From Shewanella sp. (lineage in GTDB: Bacteria > Pseudomonadota > Gammaproteobacteria > Enterobacterales > Shewanellaceae): DNA of 15,423 nucleotides. Of the stretch, positions 1-7,754 are shown one piece after another (within the stretch, counting starts at the first letter, position 1; the number at the start of each line of letters is the position of its first letter). Location of the stretch: contig SDWK01000687.1 in assembly GCA_004195335.1 (NCBI GenBank), forward strand, positions 1-15,423. The letters are read 5' to 3'. The notes under the pieces are model-generated. The model had not been told where the DNA came from. It ran no database searches and saw nothing but the letters and a program-made list of their open reading frames with translations. A program made the position numbers and the translations under genes.

Positions 1-1
1 A

Positions 2-373
2 GATCGAAAGATAGTCTTGATTGCAACCGCAAATCACCTGCCGAATTCAGCGGTTATCGAAGCGTGGGACGAAGTCGATATCGCTGCAGAAATGTTGATA
101 AAATCACGCTGTAAGAATATCGAGCTTTCCGTCGATACCCGTTATAAGCATATCGAAAGTATTCTTATCAAAGAAGAGTTGATCAATATCAAGCAAGGCA
201 AGCTGTTCAATGAGCTGCGTCAGCTTCGCAATCGTGTCGCTCATGCTGTGGGTTACGAAGTGGGTAGGGTCGAGGCGATGCAGTATATCGAATTGTGTTT
301 TACACTCATAGAACACCTGAATAGCGTATCCAGAGTTAATTTAATGAATGAACCCAGAGCGATAGGCTCTTAA
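2..373 (+). CDS. 3' part of an unrecognised protein with an RNxxxH (HEPN-like) motif
   Basis: The reading frame is open to the left edge of the window, so the true start probably lies outside. A TTG at 17 could serve as a start but has no convincing ribosome binding site. About 123 codons are visible. The visible part is mostly helical and soluble, with no membrane segment. Near residue 70 (counted from the TTG) it has LRQLRNRVAH, an R-N-x3-H arrangement like the HEPN signature, followed by a helix with YIELCFTLIEHL. I do not recognise a named family. Similar LRxLRNxxAH segments occur in C-terminal domains of uncharacterised bacterial proteins, and HEPN motifs can belong either to RNases or to inactive helical bundles. 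The next gene starts 74 bases downstream on the same strand, so co-transcription is possible but unproven. Confidence 0.6.
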   Translation, partial: DRKIVLIATANHLPNSAVIEAWDEVDIAAEMLIKSRCKNIELSVDTRYKHIESILIKEELINIKQGKLFNELRQLRNRVAHAVGYEVGRVEAMQYIELCFTLIEHLNSVSRVNLMNEPRAIGS

Positions 374-447
374 CTCTGTAATATTGATGAACACTTGTGA
401 ATAGTTAGATTTGACGTGGTGAGTTTTATAAGGATATAGAGGCAAAA

Positions 448-3400
448 ATGGAATCGACTAAGAGCAACAAAACGAATCAGATATCTATTCGGTTTACCGT
501 TATCAGTATCTTTATTTTAGCTACGGTGCTCACCGCTGCTATTGCAATTGGCTTGCAGTATTATTTCAGTAAATCCTTGGCCAGCGAGTCTGCCTCAAAA
601 ATTTATAGCCTCACCGCGCACCATACCAGCGACTTTTTGACTCAAGTCGATGAAAAAGCGGTCAATACCGCCAAACTCCTCTCCAGTCTCAGTAATCTTA
701 TCGATGCTGAAAATTTAGATAATGATGCTAAACCCATATTTGCCGATGTCATGGAGAGTAATGCGCTTTTCTATGCCATATATATCGGCTTTCCCAATGG
801 TGATTACCATGGATTGATTAATTTGGAGGTCAGTCCGGGCGCCAGAGAGCAGTTTCAAGCTTCCCATACCGATCGTTGGGTATATATATTGGTCGCGGGC
901 CAAGGGAGTGTTCGGCAGCGGGAATACTTCTATTTAGATGATAAATTAAACCTAAGAGCCCAGCGTTCAGAGTTCAGTGATTACTACGCCAATGAGCGTC
1001 CCTGGTATGTGAGTGCCAAGGTGCATGAAGTGTATAAATCTGAACCTTACCTATTTCACCACCTGCAGGCACCGGGTGAAACTTACTCGATTAAGATACC
1101 CGAATCTGAAGTCGTGTTAGCCGTCGATATCGCCCTTTCTTCGGTATCGGATTATTTGCAGACTCAAGACCGGAATGAGCGCGGTGATGCCTTTAGCGAG
1201 ATTTACCTCTATAAGCGTAGCGGAGAGTTGATCGCCTCAAACCAAAAGGAGCCGGAACAGTACCCCATTCCTAAGGCTCAACCATTGAAGCTTACCGCGG
1301 CGCAGCAAAAAATCGTCGGCGAGCATTCGGTGATTAAGGTGTCGAATGAGAATGATTGGGCCCCTATCGATTTTTCAAAGTCCGGGATGCCGAAAGGGTA
1401 CAGCATAGATCTGCTTAATTTAATATCCGATATGACGGGAGTCGAGTTCGACTATGTCAATGGCTTTGCCTGGACTGAACTGGTTGAGGGGTTTAAGCGG
1501 GGGGAGTTGGGTATGCTTAACTCGCTCTATAGAACTGCTGAGAATGAGGAAATGGGGCATTTCACCGACCCATTTTTGCAGTTGCCTTTAGCCGTCGTGA
1601 CCCCATCGGGGATCAGTGAACTCACCCATATCGATGAATTAGTGGGTAAGACAGTCGCTATACCAGAGGGCTGGTTCGTTATTGCGGCGATTAAGACTCA
1701 CTATCCCGGCATTAACGTGGTGGAGTTAGCCTCTACTAAAGCTGTATTACAAGCCGTTGCAAAGGGTGAAGTGTTTGCCGGATTAGATAATGGGGTGATT
1801 TTACGTTATACGGCGAAACAGTTCTTTATTGAAGGTCTTGCTTATCATGAGTCAGTAGATCTTAGTTTGGCAAAAAATTCTGGCGAGCTTTATTTTCTAC
1901 TCAATGATGCGAACAAGGAGTTAGTGGAGATTTTCAATCTCGCAATGGCGAACATCACACAGGAACAGAAAACCGCCTTGAGACTGAAATGGTTCGGCAA
2001 TGGAAATAAGGTTAAGCAGGTAAAAAGCATAGGAGCCGTGCCATACCCTGAGCTTATCGAAATAGCCAATAATCCAAGTGAACATAACCAGATTTTATCC
2101 AGAACGATTAAGGGGATTGAACATTTTGTTTATGTCACACAGGTGGGTGATAAAGGTAAAGACAGTGACTTTTTTGCAGTCATCATTCCCGAGGATACTG
2201 TACTTTCGCCCAGTCTGGATAAGGTGACAAGCTCAATTTTTATCACCAGTATCTGCTTATTGCTGGTATTGCCCATTTCATGGCTGTTCTCCGCTCCTAT
2301 CATTAATCCAATCAAGCTGCTTTCTATAGAAAATGAAAAAATAAAGCATAGGCGTTATAAGGATCTTCATACGGTCGATACCAATATCAAAGAGATCAAA
2401 GAGCTGGCCGATTCGATGCTGGATATGTCGATGTCGATTCAGCAGTATGAAGAGAGCCAAAAAGAGTTGATGGAGGCCTTTATCAGGCTTATCGCTCAAG
2501 CGATCGATGATAAGTCGCCCTATACCGCAGGTCATTGTAATCGGGTACCCGAACTGGGATTAATGTTGGCCGATGCGGCGGAAAAGTCAAACTCGGCTCC
2601 CTTCAAAGATTTCTATTTCAGTTCTGAGGATGAGCACCGCGAGTTCAGGATTGCCGCCTGGCTGCACGACTGCGGCAAGATAACCACCCCAGAATATATT
2701 GTAGATAAAGGCACGAAACTGGAAGCGATATATAATCGTATTCATGAGGTGAGAATGCGCTTTGAAGTGCTCTGGCGCGATGCCGAGATAGTGTTTTATA
2801 AACAGTTAATTCATGCTCCGGAAAATGAAGCTGAGCTGCGTCGGGAATTGGTCGCTAAGCAGAGTCAATTGACCCAAGATTTTGAATTTATTGCCAGCGC
2901 GAATGTTGGTGGTGAGTTTATGGATGAGCAGCATGTTGAGCGTCTGCATCAGCTAGCTAAAACGACTTGGTTGCGGCATTTTGACAATCGATTAGGCTTA
3001 TCGCCTATTGAGGAGTTAAACCTTAGGGATGAGTCTAATGGTGAACAGGACTCAGATCAGGGCTCAGATCAGAGAAGAGGCTCACTGCCAGTGACTGAGC
3101 AGTTACTCAGTGATAAGGCTGAGCATATTATTAGACGTATTCATGATGTTGAGTTTGATCCTAAATTTGGTATCAAGATGGAGATCCCTGAAGATCAATA
3201 CAATCTTGGCGAGCTCTATAATCTGTCTATTTCAAGGGGGACATTAACTGCTGAGGATAGGTTTAAAATTAATCAGCATGTCACCAGCACGATAAAGATG
3301 CTGGAGAACTTGCCTTTTCCTCCTGAGCTGGCCAGAGTGCCGCGATATGCATCGACCCACCATGAAACCTTGAAGGGAACCGGTTATCCGAGAAAGCTAA

Positions 3401-3669
3401 CTGCCGAAGAGTTATCTATCCCTGAGCGTATCTTAGTGGTCGCAGATATTTTTGAGGCACTAACCGCCGCAGACCGGCCTTATAAGAAGGCTAAACCCAT
3501 CAGTGTTGCCGTGAATATTTTGCATAAGATGGCGCTCGACAATCACTTGGATATGGATCTATTTAAGCTCTTCCTCTCGAGCGGAATATATCTTGAATAT
3601 GCTCACAAGTTCCTAGATCCTAAACAGATAGACGAGGTCGATGTGGCTAAGTATTTGGGGGAGGTCTAA
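448..3669 (+). CDS. Membrane HD-GYP phosphohydrolase with nested periplasmic sensor domains
   Basis: Probable cyclic-di-GMP phosphodiesterase sensor of 1073 residues. Residues ~15-37 are an N-terminal membrane anchor. Residues ~40-270 look like a Cache-type periplasmic domain. Residues ~282-517 are a solute-binding domain of the BvgS type (start HSVIKVSNENDWAPIDF, end LRLKWFG). Residues ~530-590 resume Cache-like sequence (GIEHFVYVTQVG, FFAVIIPEDTVL). A second membrane helix lies at ~595-617, followed by a HAMP-like linker. The catalytic domain has H696, the HD pair H740-D741 in HDCGK, H944, HHE at 971-973, GTGYP at 977-981 and ADIFEALTAADRPY ending at 1012. About 165 extra residues separate the HD and GYP halves, including an acidic stretch (DSDQGSDQ) from a short DNA repeat near 3053-3073. 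The usual D of HHExxDGxGYP is K976. The ATG has AGAGG five bases upstream. The gene converges on accC with a 12-base gap. Family is clear; ligand and activity are inferred. Confidence 0.9.
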   Translation: MESTKSNKTNQISIRFTVISIFILATVLTAAIAIGLQYYFSKSLASESASKIYSLTAHHTSDFLTQVDEKAVNTAKLLSSLSNLIDAENLDNDAKPIFADVMESNALFYAIYIGFPNGDYHGLINLEVSPGAREQFQASHTDRWVYILVAGQGSVRQREYFYLDDKLNLRAQRSEFSDYYANERPWYVSAKVHEVYKSEPYLFHHLQAPGETYSIKIPESEVVLAVDIALSSVSDYLQTQDRNERGDAFSEIYLYKRSGELIASNQKEPEQYPIPKAQPLKLTAAQQKIVGEHSVIKVSNENDWAPIDFSKSGMPKGYSIDLLNLISDMTGVEFDYVNGFAWTELVEGFKRGELGMLNSLYRTAENEEMGHFTDPFLQLPLAVVTPSGISELTHIDELVGKTVAIPEGWFVIAAIKTHYPGINVVELASTKAVLQAVAKGEVFAGLDNGVILRYTAKQFFIEGLAYHESVDLSLAKNSGELYFLLNDANKELVEIFNLAMANITQEQKTALRLKWFGNGNKVKQVKSIGAVPYPELIEIANNPSEHNQILSRTIKGIEHFVYVTQVGDKGKDSDFFAVIIPEDTVLSPSLDKVTSSIFITSICLLLVLPISWLFSAPIINPIKLLSIENEKIKHRRYKDLHTVDTNIKEIKELADSMLDMSMSIQQYEESQKELMEAFIRLIAQAIDDKSPYTAGHCNRVPELGLMLADAAEKSNSAPFKDFYFSSEDEHREFRIAAWLHDCGKITTPEYIVDKGTKLEAIYNRIHEVRMRFEVLWRDAEIVFYKQLIHAPENEAELRRELVAKQSQLTQDFEFIASANVGGEFMDEQHVERLHQLAKTTWLRHFDNRLGLSPIEELNLRDESNGEQDSDQGSDQRRGSLPVTEQLLSDKAEHIIRRIHDVEFDPKFGIKMEIPEDQYNLGELYNLSISRGTLTAEDRFKINQHVTSTIKMLENLPFPPELARVPRYASTHHETLKGTGYPRKLTAEELSIPERILVVADIFEALTAADRPYKKAKPISVAVNILHKMALDNHLDMDLFKLFLSSGIYLEYAHKFLDPKQIDEVDVAKYLGEV

Positions 3670-3676
3670 AGGTTTT

Positions 3677-3704
3677 AGGTTCTAGGAACTGAAATCTAGA
3701 ACTT
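3677..3704. terminator. Inverted repeat between convergent HD-GYP and accC genes
   Basis: GTTCTAG at 3679-3685 is the exact reverse complement of CTAGAAC at 3696-3702, with a 10-base loop. The stem extends to nine pairs if one G-U is allowed. It overlaps the last codons of accC and lies just after the stop of the HD-GYP gene. It may act as a two-way terminator, but there is no clean T-run on either strand, and the CTAG-rich sequence also looks like degenerate 7-bp repeats. Confidence 0.35.
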
Positions 3705-5052
3705 CTTTCTCAAGATAGTGTATCGACTGGCCACCTTGTCTAAACCCTTCATCGGCCAGTATCTTCTTTAACAGGGGGATATTGGTTTTTATCCCCTCTA
3801 TTTTCAGCTCTCCCAGAGCCACTTGCATGCGGGCGATGGCGGTCTTTCTGTCTTCTCCCCTGGTGATCAGTTTTCCAATCATGGAATCATAATAGGGAGG
3901 GACGCTGTAACCTTGATAGAGATGAGAGTCCCAGCGAACACCAATTCCTCCGGGTGCTTGAAATTGAGTAATTGTGCCGGGCGAGGGGATGAAGTTAAGG
4001 GGATCTTCAGCATTAATACGACACTCGATGGCATGACCATTTAGGAGAACATCTTCCTGCTTAAGCTTGAGTGGTAAACCAGAGGCTATCTCGAGCTGCG
4101 CCTTGATAATATCGACACCAGTGATCATCTCTGTGATGGGATGCTCTACCTGGATGCGTGTGTTCATCTCAATAAAATAGAACAGGTTGGCTTCATAGAG
4201 AAACTCGAAGGTACCGGCACCACGATAACCTATCGCTATACAGGCCTTGGTGCAGATCTCACCTATGGTATGGCGTGTTTGCTCATCGATACCCAAGGCG
4301 GGAGCTTCCTCGATGACCTTTTGATGTTTGCGCTGCATCGAGCAGTCACGTTCACCTAAGTGGATAGCGTTTCCCTGACCATCGGATAATACCTGAATTT
4401 CAATATGGCGGGGCGTTTCAAGATACTTCTCCATATACAGCGAGTCATTGGCAAATGCCGCCAAGGCCTCGGCTCGGGTCAGTTCGATAGCCTGGATCAG
4501 TTTAGATTCAGTATTCACCACTCTCATTCCCCGTCCACCGCCACCGGCGGTGGCTTTAATGATTACGGGGTAACCGATCTGTTCTGCGAGCTGTAAGTTG
4601 AGTTGATGATTATCGCTTAAGCTACCATCTGAGCCTGGGACGGTAGGCACCCCGGCTTGTTTCATTGCCGCAATGGCTGAAATTTTGTCACCCATGAGAC
4701 GAATAACTTCAGGCGTAGGGCCGATAAAAGTAAAGCCACTGTTTTCAACTTGTTCGGCAAAGTCGGCATTTTCAGACAGAAAGCCATATCCTGGGTGTAT
4801 CGCATCTGCTTTCGAGAGTGATGCAGCAGAAATAATAGCGGGAATATTGAGGTAACTGTTTAATGCCGGTGCTTTCCCGATACAGAGTGTTTGGTTGGCA
4901 TATTCCAGATGTAATTGCTGACGATCGGCCGTTGAATGAATTGCCACCGTTTCTATACCCAGCTCGGCGCAGGCACGCTGTATTCTGAGTGCTATCTCAC
5001 CTCGGTTGGCGATAAGCACGCGTTTTATTGGTTGCTCACTTGGCCGTTTCAT
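3682..5052 (-). CDS. accC: Biotin carboxylase subunit of acetyl-CoA carboxylase
   Basis: ATP-dependent carboxylation of the biotin carried by AccB, the first half-reaction of acetyl-CoA carboxylase, in the cytoplasm. At 456 residues it has about the normal family length. The ATP-grasp fold is complete: [13 protein letters not shown] near the N-terminus, the glycine-rich loop TAGGGGRGM at 168-176, and residues matching the E. coli active site by alignment from memory: K123, K166, H216, K245, E283, E295, N297, R299 (in [11 protein letters not shown]) and R345. I chose ATG at 5050-5052. A TTG directly upstream (5053-5055) is in frame and sits at better spacing (8 bases) from a GAGG, so it is an alternative. 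The N-terminus is about seven residues longer than in E. coli. It is the last gene of the aroQ-accB-accC block but is 157 bases from accB, an unusually wide gap. It looks more diverged from E. coli AccC than a housekeeping copy would be, so a second copy may exist elsewhere. Confidence 0.95.
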   Translation of the reverse strand: MKRPSEQPIKRVLIANRGEIALRIQRACAELGIETVAIHSTADRQQLHLEYANQTLCIGKAPALNSYLNIPAIISAASLSKADAIHPGYGFLSENADFAEQVENSGFTFIGPTPEVIRLMGDKISAIAAMKQAGVPTVPGSDGSLSDNHQLNLQLAEQIGYPVIIKATAGGGGRGMRVVNTESKLIQAIELTRAEALAAFANDSLYMEKYLETPRHIEIQVLSDGQGNAIHLGERDCSMQRKHQKVIEEAPALGIDEQTRHTIGEICTKACIAIGYRGAGTFEFLYEANLFYFIEMNTRIQVEHPITEMITGVDIIKAQLEIASGLPLKLKQEDVLLNGHAIECRINAEDPLNFIPSPGTITQFQAPGGIGVRWDSHLYQGYSVPPYYDSMIGKLITRGEDRKTAIARMQVALGELKIEGIKTNIPLLKKILADEGFRQGGQSIHYLEKEVLDFSS

Positions 5053-5170
5053 CAATGACGATCCCTCAATGAGATTTTCTCACTGCTATGTCTCGGTGGT
5101 TTTTTCCTAACTACTTTTTTTTAAAGAAAGCCTTGGTTTTGCAATGGGTCTTTAGTGCTGGTTCACTTTT

Positions 5171-5208
5171 CGCAACTCGCAACTCGCAACTCGCAACTCG
5201 CAACTCGC
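5171..5208. repeat. Heptamer tandem array (CGCAACT)5 + CGC between accB and accC
   Basis: Five perfect copies of CGCAACT plus three bases of a sixth, starting one base after the accB stop codon (minus-strand reading). In the transcript the unit reads AGUUGCG. The rest of the accB-accC spacer (to 5052) shows no gene. With two G-U wobbles per unit this array is complementary in RNA to the array at 5774-5829. Confidence 0.97.
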
Positions 5209-5209
5209 T

Positions 5210-5725
5210 CTACTCATCTTCAATAATAATCAAGGCTTGATCGAATTCGACGGCCTCACCACTCTCTACCAGAATGGCTTTAATGACCCCGGAGCGATGT
5301 GCCTCAATTTGATTCATCATCTTCATCGCTTCAATGATACAGACCGGTGTGCCCTGTTCTACGACTTGTCCCACCTGACAAAGAGGCTCGGCTTCGGGTG
5401 ACGGCGACAGGTAGAAGGTGCCGACCATAGGGGATATCACTATGTTGGCCTCATCAAACTCATCTGCAATATTGCTTGTGTCCGGTGATGAAGCGCTCTG
5501 TGATGGAATTGGTTGAGATGCTGTTGAAGTTGCAGTCAGGTTAGTACTCACTTCATCATAAGCTTGCTGTACACCGGCGGGAACATAGATGGGTTGAGTG
5601 GGAAAAGGGGATGCCGGGCTCTGACGGCAGATCCTTACCGACTCTTCGCCCTCTTTGATCTCGAGCTCGGCAATACCCGACTCCTGCACTAACTCGATTA
5701 GCTTCTTAATTTTGCGAATATCCAT
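5210..5725 (-). CDS. accB: Biotin carboxyl carrier protein of acetyl-CoA carboxylase
   Basis: Carries the biotin that shuttles carboxylate from AccC to the carboxyltransferase. It has 171 residues. The N-terminal helix [13 protein letters not shown] is typical of AccB. Residues ~37-95 are a Ser/Thr/Pro-rich linker that is less Ala-Pro-rich than usual. The C-terminal biotinyl domain includes ISPMVGTFY at 97-105, which begins the protruding thumb, and the biotinylation motif EAMKM with K135 as the acceptor. The ATG at 5723-5725 is preceded by a weak GGA about eight bases upstream. It lies between aroQ (116-base gap) and accC, the standard order in gammaproteobacteria. Both flanking gaps carry 7-bp tandem arrays, so the coding sequence is bracketed by repeats. 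Function is secure. Whether this is the only AccB of the cell cannot be told from the window. Confidence 0.95.
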   Translation of the reverse strand: MDIRKIKKLIELVQESGIAELEIKEGEESVRICRQSPASPFPTQPIYVPAGVQQAYDEVSTNLTATSTASQPIPSQSASSPDTSNIADEFDEANIVISPMVGTFYLSPSPEAEPLCQVGQVVEQGTPVCIIEAMKMMNQIEAHRSGVIKAILVESGEAVEFDQALIIIEDE

Positions 5726-5773
5726 ATTTATTCCAATAACCTTTGTTCTATTTTTATCGTTAATACACTAGAT

Positions 5774-5829
5774 TACGAGCTACGAGCTACGAGCTACGAG
5801 CTACGAGCTACGAGCTACGAGCTACGAGC
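5774..5829. repeat. Heptamer tandem array (TACGAGC)8 between aroQ and accB
   Basis: Eight perfect consecutive copies of TACGAGC (56 bases) in the 116-base aroQ-accB gap. In the transcript from the minus strand the unit reads GCUCGUA. Rewritten as CTCGTAG, it differs by two transitions from the other array's unit CTCGCAA, and it lies in the opposite orientation. Confidence 0.97.
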
Positions 5830-5841
5830 GTGGTATTAATG

Positions 5842-6291
5842 CTATGCCGATTTAGCCTTGAGTCGGCTAATCGCCGATTGAAGTGCAAACTGATAACCCT
5901 GTGCCCCAAGGCCGCAGATCACGCCGACAGCTTTGTCTGAGAAATAGGAATGGTGACGAAAAGGCTCCCGGGCATGCACATTAGAGAGGTGAACTTCGAT
6001 AAAGGGAATCGATACACCCAGAATGGCATCTCGCAGAGCGACACTGGTGTGAGTTAATGCGGCGGGGTTAATGATGATAAAGTCGGCTTGCGTTGCGTGA
6101 ATGGCATCGATGAGCTCATGCTCTGCATTTGATTGTATATGCTCGAGGACAACGCCTGCACTTGTCGATTCATCCTGCAGTTCTTTGACTATCTGATCTA
6201 AGGTGTGATGACCATAGTGTCCAGGCTCTCTGCGACCTAACAGATTAAGGTTTGGTCCGTTCACCAGTAAGATCTTTGCCTTGTTACCCAT
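5842..6291 (-). CDS. aroQ: Type II 3-dehydroquinate dehydratase
   Basis: Third step of the shikimate pathway: 3-dehydroquinate to 3-dehydroshikimate, a cytosolic dodecameric enzyme in this family. The 149 residues match the family length. Hallmarks in order are [13 protein letters not shown] with R21, catalytic tyrosine Y26 in [13 protein letters not shown], the substrate loop [16 protein letters not shown] (74-89), the catalytic histidine H101 in EVHLSN, and [19 protein letters not shown]. The ATG at 6289-6291 has AAGGA about seven bases upstream. It is the first gene of the minus-strand aroQ-accB-accC block, a conserved arrangement in gammaproteobacteria. A promoter should lie in 6292-6450. 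I see TTGAAA and AT-rich stretches there but no pair with good spacing. Confidence 0.96.
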   Translation of the reverse strand: MGNKAKILLVNGPNLNLLGRREPGHYGHHTLDQIVKELQDESTSAGVVLEHIQSNAEHELIDAIHATQADFIIINPAALTHTSVALRDAILGVSIPFIEVHLSNVHAREPFRHHSYFSDKAVGVICGLGAQGYQFALQSAISRLKAKSA

Positions 6292-6474
6292 GGAGGTATC
6301 CTTGCTTTTTAAATAGTAATGGGTGAGTAATCGCTACCGATTGGTATTATTGTACTTATTCGATTTCAACAGAAGTTAGCGGAGTTGTCGACTTTTAGCG
6401 TCAATTTCGGCGACTATTTCTACGAGAGGAGGTAGAGAAAGGCGGCGAGATGAGGCATGGAAAGACGATCGGTG

Positions 6475-6495
6475 TTAGGACCTAGGCCCTAGTTT
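6475..6495. repeat. Degenerate CTAG heptamer run downstream of arfB
   Basis: TTAGGAC, CTAGGCC and CTAGTTT follow each other at exact 7-base spacing in the gap between arfB and aroQ. The copies are degenerate, so chance is possible. The period matches the two perfect arrays nearby. The rest of 6292-6504 holds no gene that I can see. Confidence 0.45.
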
Positions 6496-6504
6496 CTCGC
6501 CACT

Positions 6505-6921
6505 TTAATCATCTGACTTACTTCGTCTGAGTGCCTTGGTTGCGCCTTTCTGTTTTTTTGTATCGACACGCCTACGTTGGCTGCCTTTTGTCGGTTTGGT
6601 GGCTATGCGCCTTTTCTGAATGATAGCTACGCTGGCGATAAGCTCGATGAATTGGGCTAGCGCTGTCTGACGGTTGAAATCCTGACTGCGGCTCTGCTGA
6701 CACTTAATGATGACCTTGCCGCTTTTGGTGATGCGATGATCCGCTTTCTTAAGCAGTGCTTGCTTGTAAAAGTCCGGCAGGGATGAAGCATTGATATCGA
6801 AGATGATTTGAGCTGCTGTGGACACTTTATTGATATGTTGACCACCAGCACCACTGGAGCGAATAAATTGCCATTCAATCTCATTTTCTTGAAGAGAGAC
6901 ACTGTTCGAAATTTTTATCAT
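6505..6921 (-). CDS. arfB: Ribosome rescue peptidyl-tRNA hydrolase ArfB (YaeJ)
   Basis: Release-factor-like protein that enters stalled ribosomes lacking a stop codon and hydrolyses the peptidyl-tRNA. From ATG 6919-6921 it has 138 residues, aligning with the E. coli start MIVIS and placing the catalytic GGQ at residues 26-28 (SSGAGGQHINKVST), the same position as in E. coli. An in-frame ATG four codons upstream (6931-6933) is possible. Neither start has a clear Shine-Dalgarno sequence. The C-terminal ~35 residues are rich in Lys and Arg (KRRIATKPTKGSQRRR and beyond), the tail that occupies the empty mRNA channel in this family. It lacks domain 1 and the codon-recognition region of RF1/RF2, which rules out a class I factor. 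The upstream edge lies 36 bases from repeat element copy A, so its transcription may depend on the element's end. Confidence 0.93.
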   Translation of the reverse strand: MIKISNSVSLQENEIEWQFIRSSGAGGQHINKVSTAAQIIFDINASSLPDFYKQALLKKADHRITKSGKVIIKCQQSRSQDFNRQTALAQFIELIASVAIIQKRRIATKPTKGSQRRRVDTKKQKGATKALRRSKSDD

Positions 6922-6956
6922 GGCAAAATACATCGTTGTTTGGGGGAGTGTATCTT

Positions 6957-7221
6957 ATACCAATCAGTATAAGAAAGTGAGCTACTCAGAGTTATTTTTG
7001 GCAAACTAATTCAAGGCGAATAGATGATGCAATGGTGATCCCTTGTGAAGTTATTCAACGAGGAAGTAGGCAGCCAAAAACACTCCTGAAAGGCGAGTTT
7101 TAGCGCTTCTGATGCTGCGTTAACGAGCTTAAACGTAGAACAACTATGCTCTTCACTCGCTGCCTTGCCTCAGAAACGTTAAACTCTCGCTGAGCGATCA
7201 CATCTTTATACTGATTGGTAT
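6957..7221. mobile_element. Structured non-coding repeat element, copy A (MITE-like)
   Basis: About 265 bases bounded by a perfect 16-base terminal inverted repeat: ATACCAATCAGTATAA at 6957-6972 and its complement at 7206-7221. The terminal similarity continues imperfectly for about 35 bases. Inside, 6989-7002 (GAGTTATTTTTGGC) pairs with 7073-7085 (GCCAAAAACACTC). A second arm pairs GCGAGTTTTA (from about 7103) with TAAACTCTCGC near 7190. There is no open reading frame. It fills most of the gap between the divergent genes arfB and the SpoIIAA-like gene. It is related to copies B and C by its ends and several internal blocks but is clearly diverged from them. Confidence 0.8.
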
Positions 7222-7257
7222 TCACAGAATATTGAGTTTATTCAGTATCGAGTTCTC

Positions 7258-7266
7258 TGGTATGCT
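7258..7266 (+). promoter_or_regulatory. Candidate extended -10 for the SpoIIAA-like gene
   Basis: TG at 7258-7259, one base, then TATGCT at 7261-7266, 48 bases before the ATG. No good -35 is visible at 16-18 bases. Pattern match only. Confidence 0.3.
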
Positions 7267-7313
7267 AAGCACAATTAAGTGCAATACCTTTTATCCTTGT
7301 TCGGAGTTTTTCT

Positions 7314-7679
7314 ATGTTATGCAAAATCCCAGATGTTGCCGAGGGTGTTATCAGCCTTTTTGCCAGCGGGCGTTTGTCTACCTCTGATTATCAACAACAC
7401 CTTAAGCCTTTGATTGAGCGCTACCGCGAACAATCGGGTAAGGTTTGTCTTTATATAGAAGCCGATGTGTTATTAGAGGGGTGGGACTCACAGTCTCTGA
7501 CGGGAAGTGGTGAGGTTCAGTTACCCAACTTCGACGGCTTAGTCCTGGTGGGCGGACCCGATTGGTTCGGTAACGCCGTTCGTTTAATGGGGCCTTTTAT
7601 GCAAGGTGAGGTAGCCTGGTATCCATTAGAGGAAAAAGAGTTGGCAAGAGATTGGATAGCCACTAATTTAGGTAAGTAA
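7314..7679 (+). CDS. SpoIIAA-like (STAS-fold) protein
   Basis: A 121-residue cytoplasmic protein resembling the SpoIIAA-like family (PF11964, DUF3478). Features that fit are an N-terminal strand ending in LFASGRLSTSDYQQHLKPLIERY, a central strand KVCLYIEADVLLEGWD, the segment NFDGLVLVGGPDWFGNAVRLMGPFM, and an AraWL-like end (ELARDWIATNL). The family adopts a STAS-like fold. Its biochemical role is not established, so I assign none. The ATG has GGAG eight bases upstream. It is transcribed away from arfB, with repeat element copy A between them. The following gene begins 75 bases later on the same strand with its own ribosome binding site. The match is from pattern memory; no signal peptide or membrane segment is visible. 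Confidence 0.8.
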   Translation: MLCKIPDVAEGVISLFASGRLSTSDYQQHLKPLIERYREQSGKVCLYIEADVLLEGWDSQSLTGSGEVQLPNFDGLVLVGGPDWFGNAVRLMGPFMQGEVAWYPLEEKELARDWIATNLGK

Positions 7680-7754
7680 TTAACAGACATTAAGCCTCAT
7701 TACAGTAGCCATAGCAGAACGTCGTGGTGGCAATAATAATTTAAGGAAAATCAC

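Noticed and set aside
411..440. TTGACG and TATAGA as a promoter for the HD-GYP gene
   Set aside because: The spacing is 18 bases, but the -10 would overlap the ribosome binding site and put the start at the ATG.
5171..5829. Tandem arrays as a CRISPR
   Set aside because: Units are 7 bases with no spacers and there are no cas genes nearby.
6657..6902. Second minus-strand open frame within arfB
   Set aside because: A shadow frame; the ArfB frame has the GGQ motif and the basic tail.
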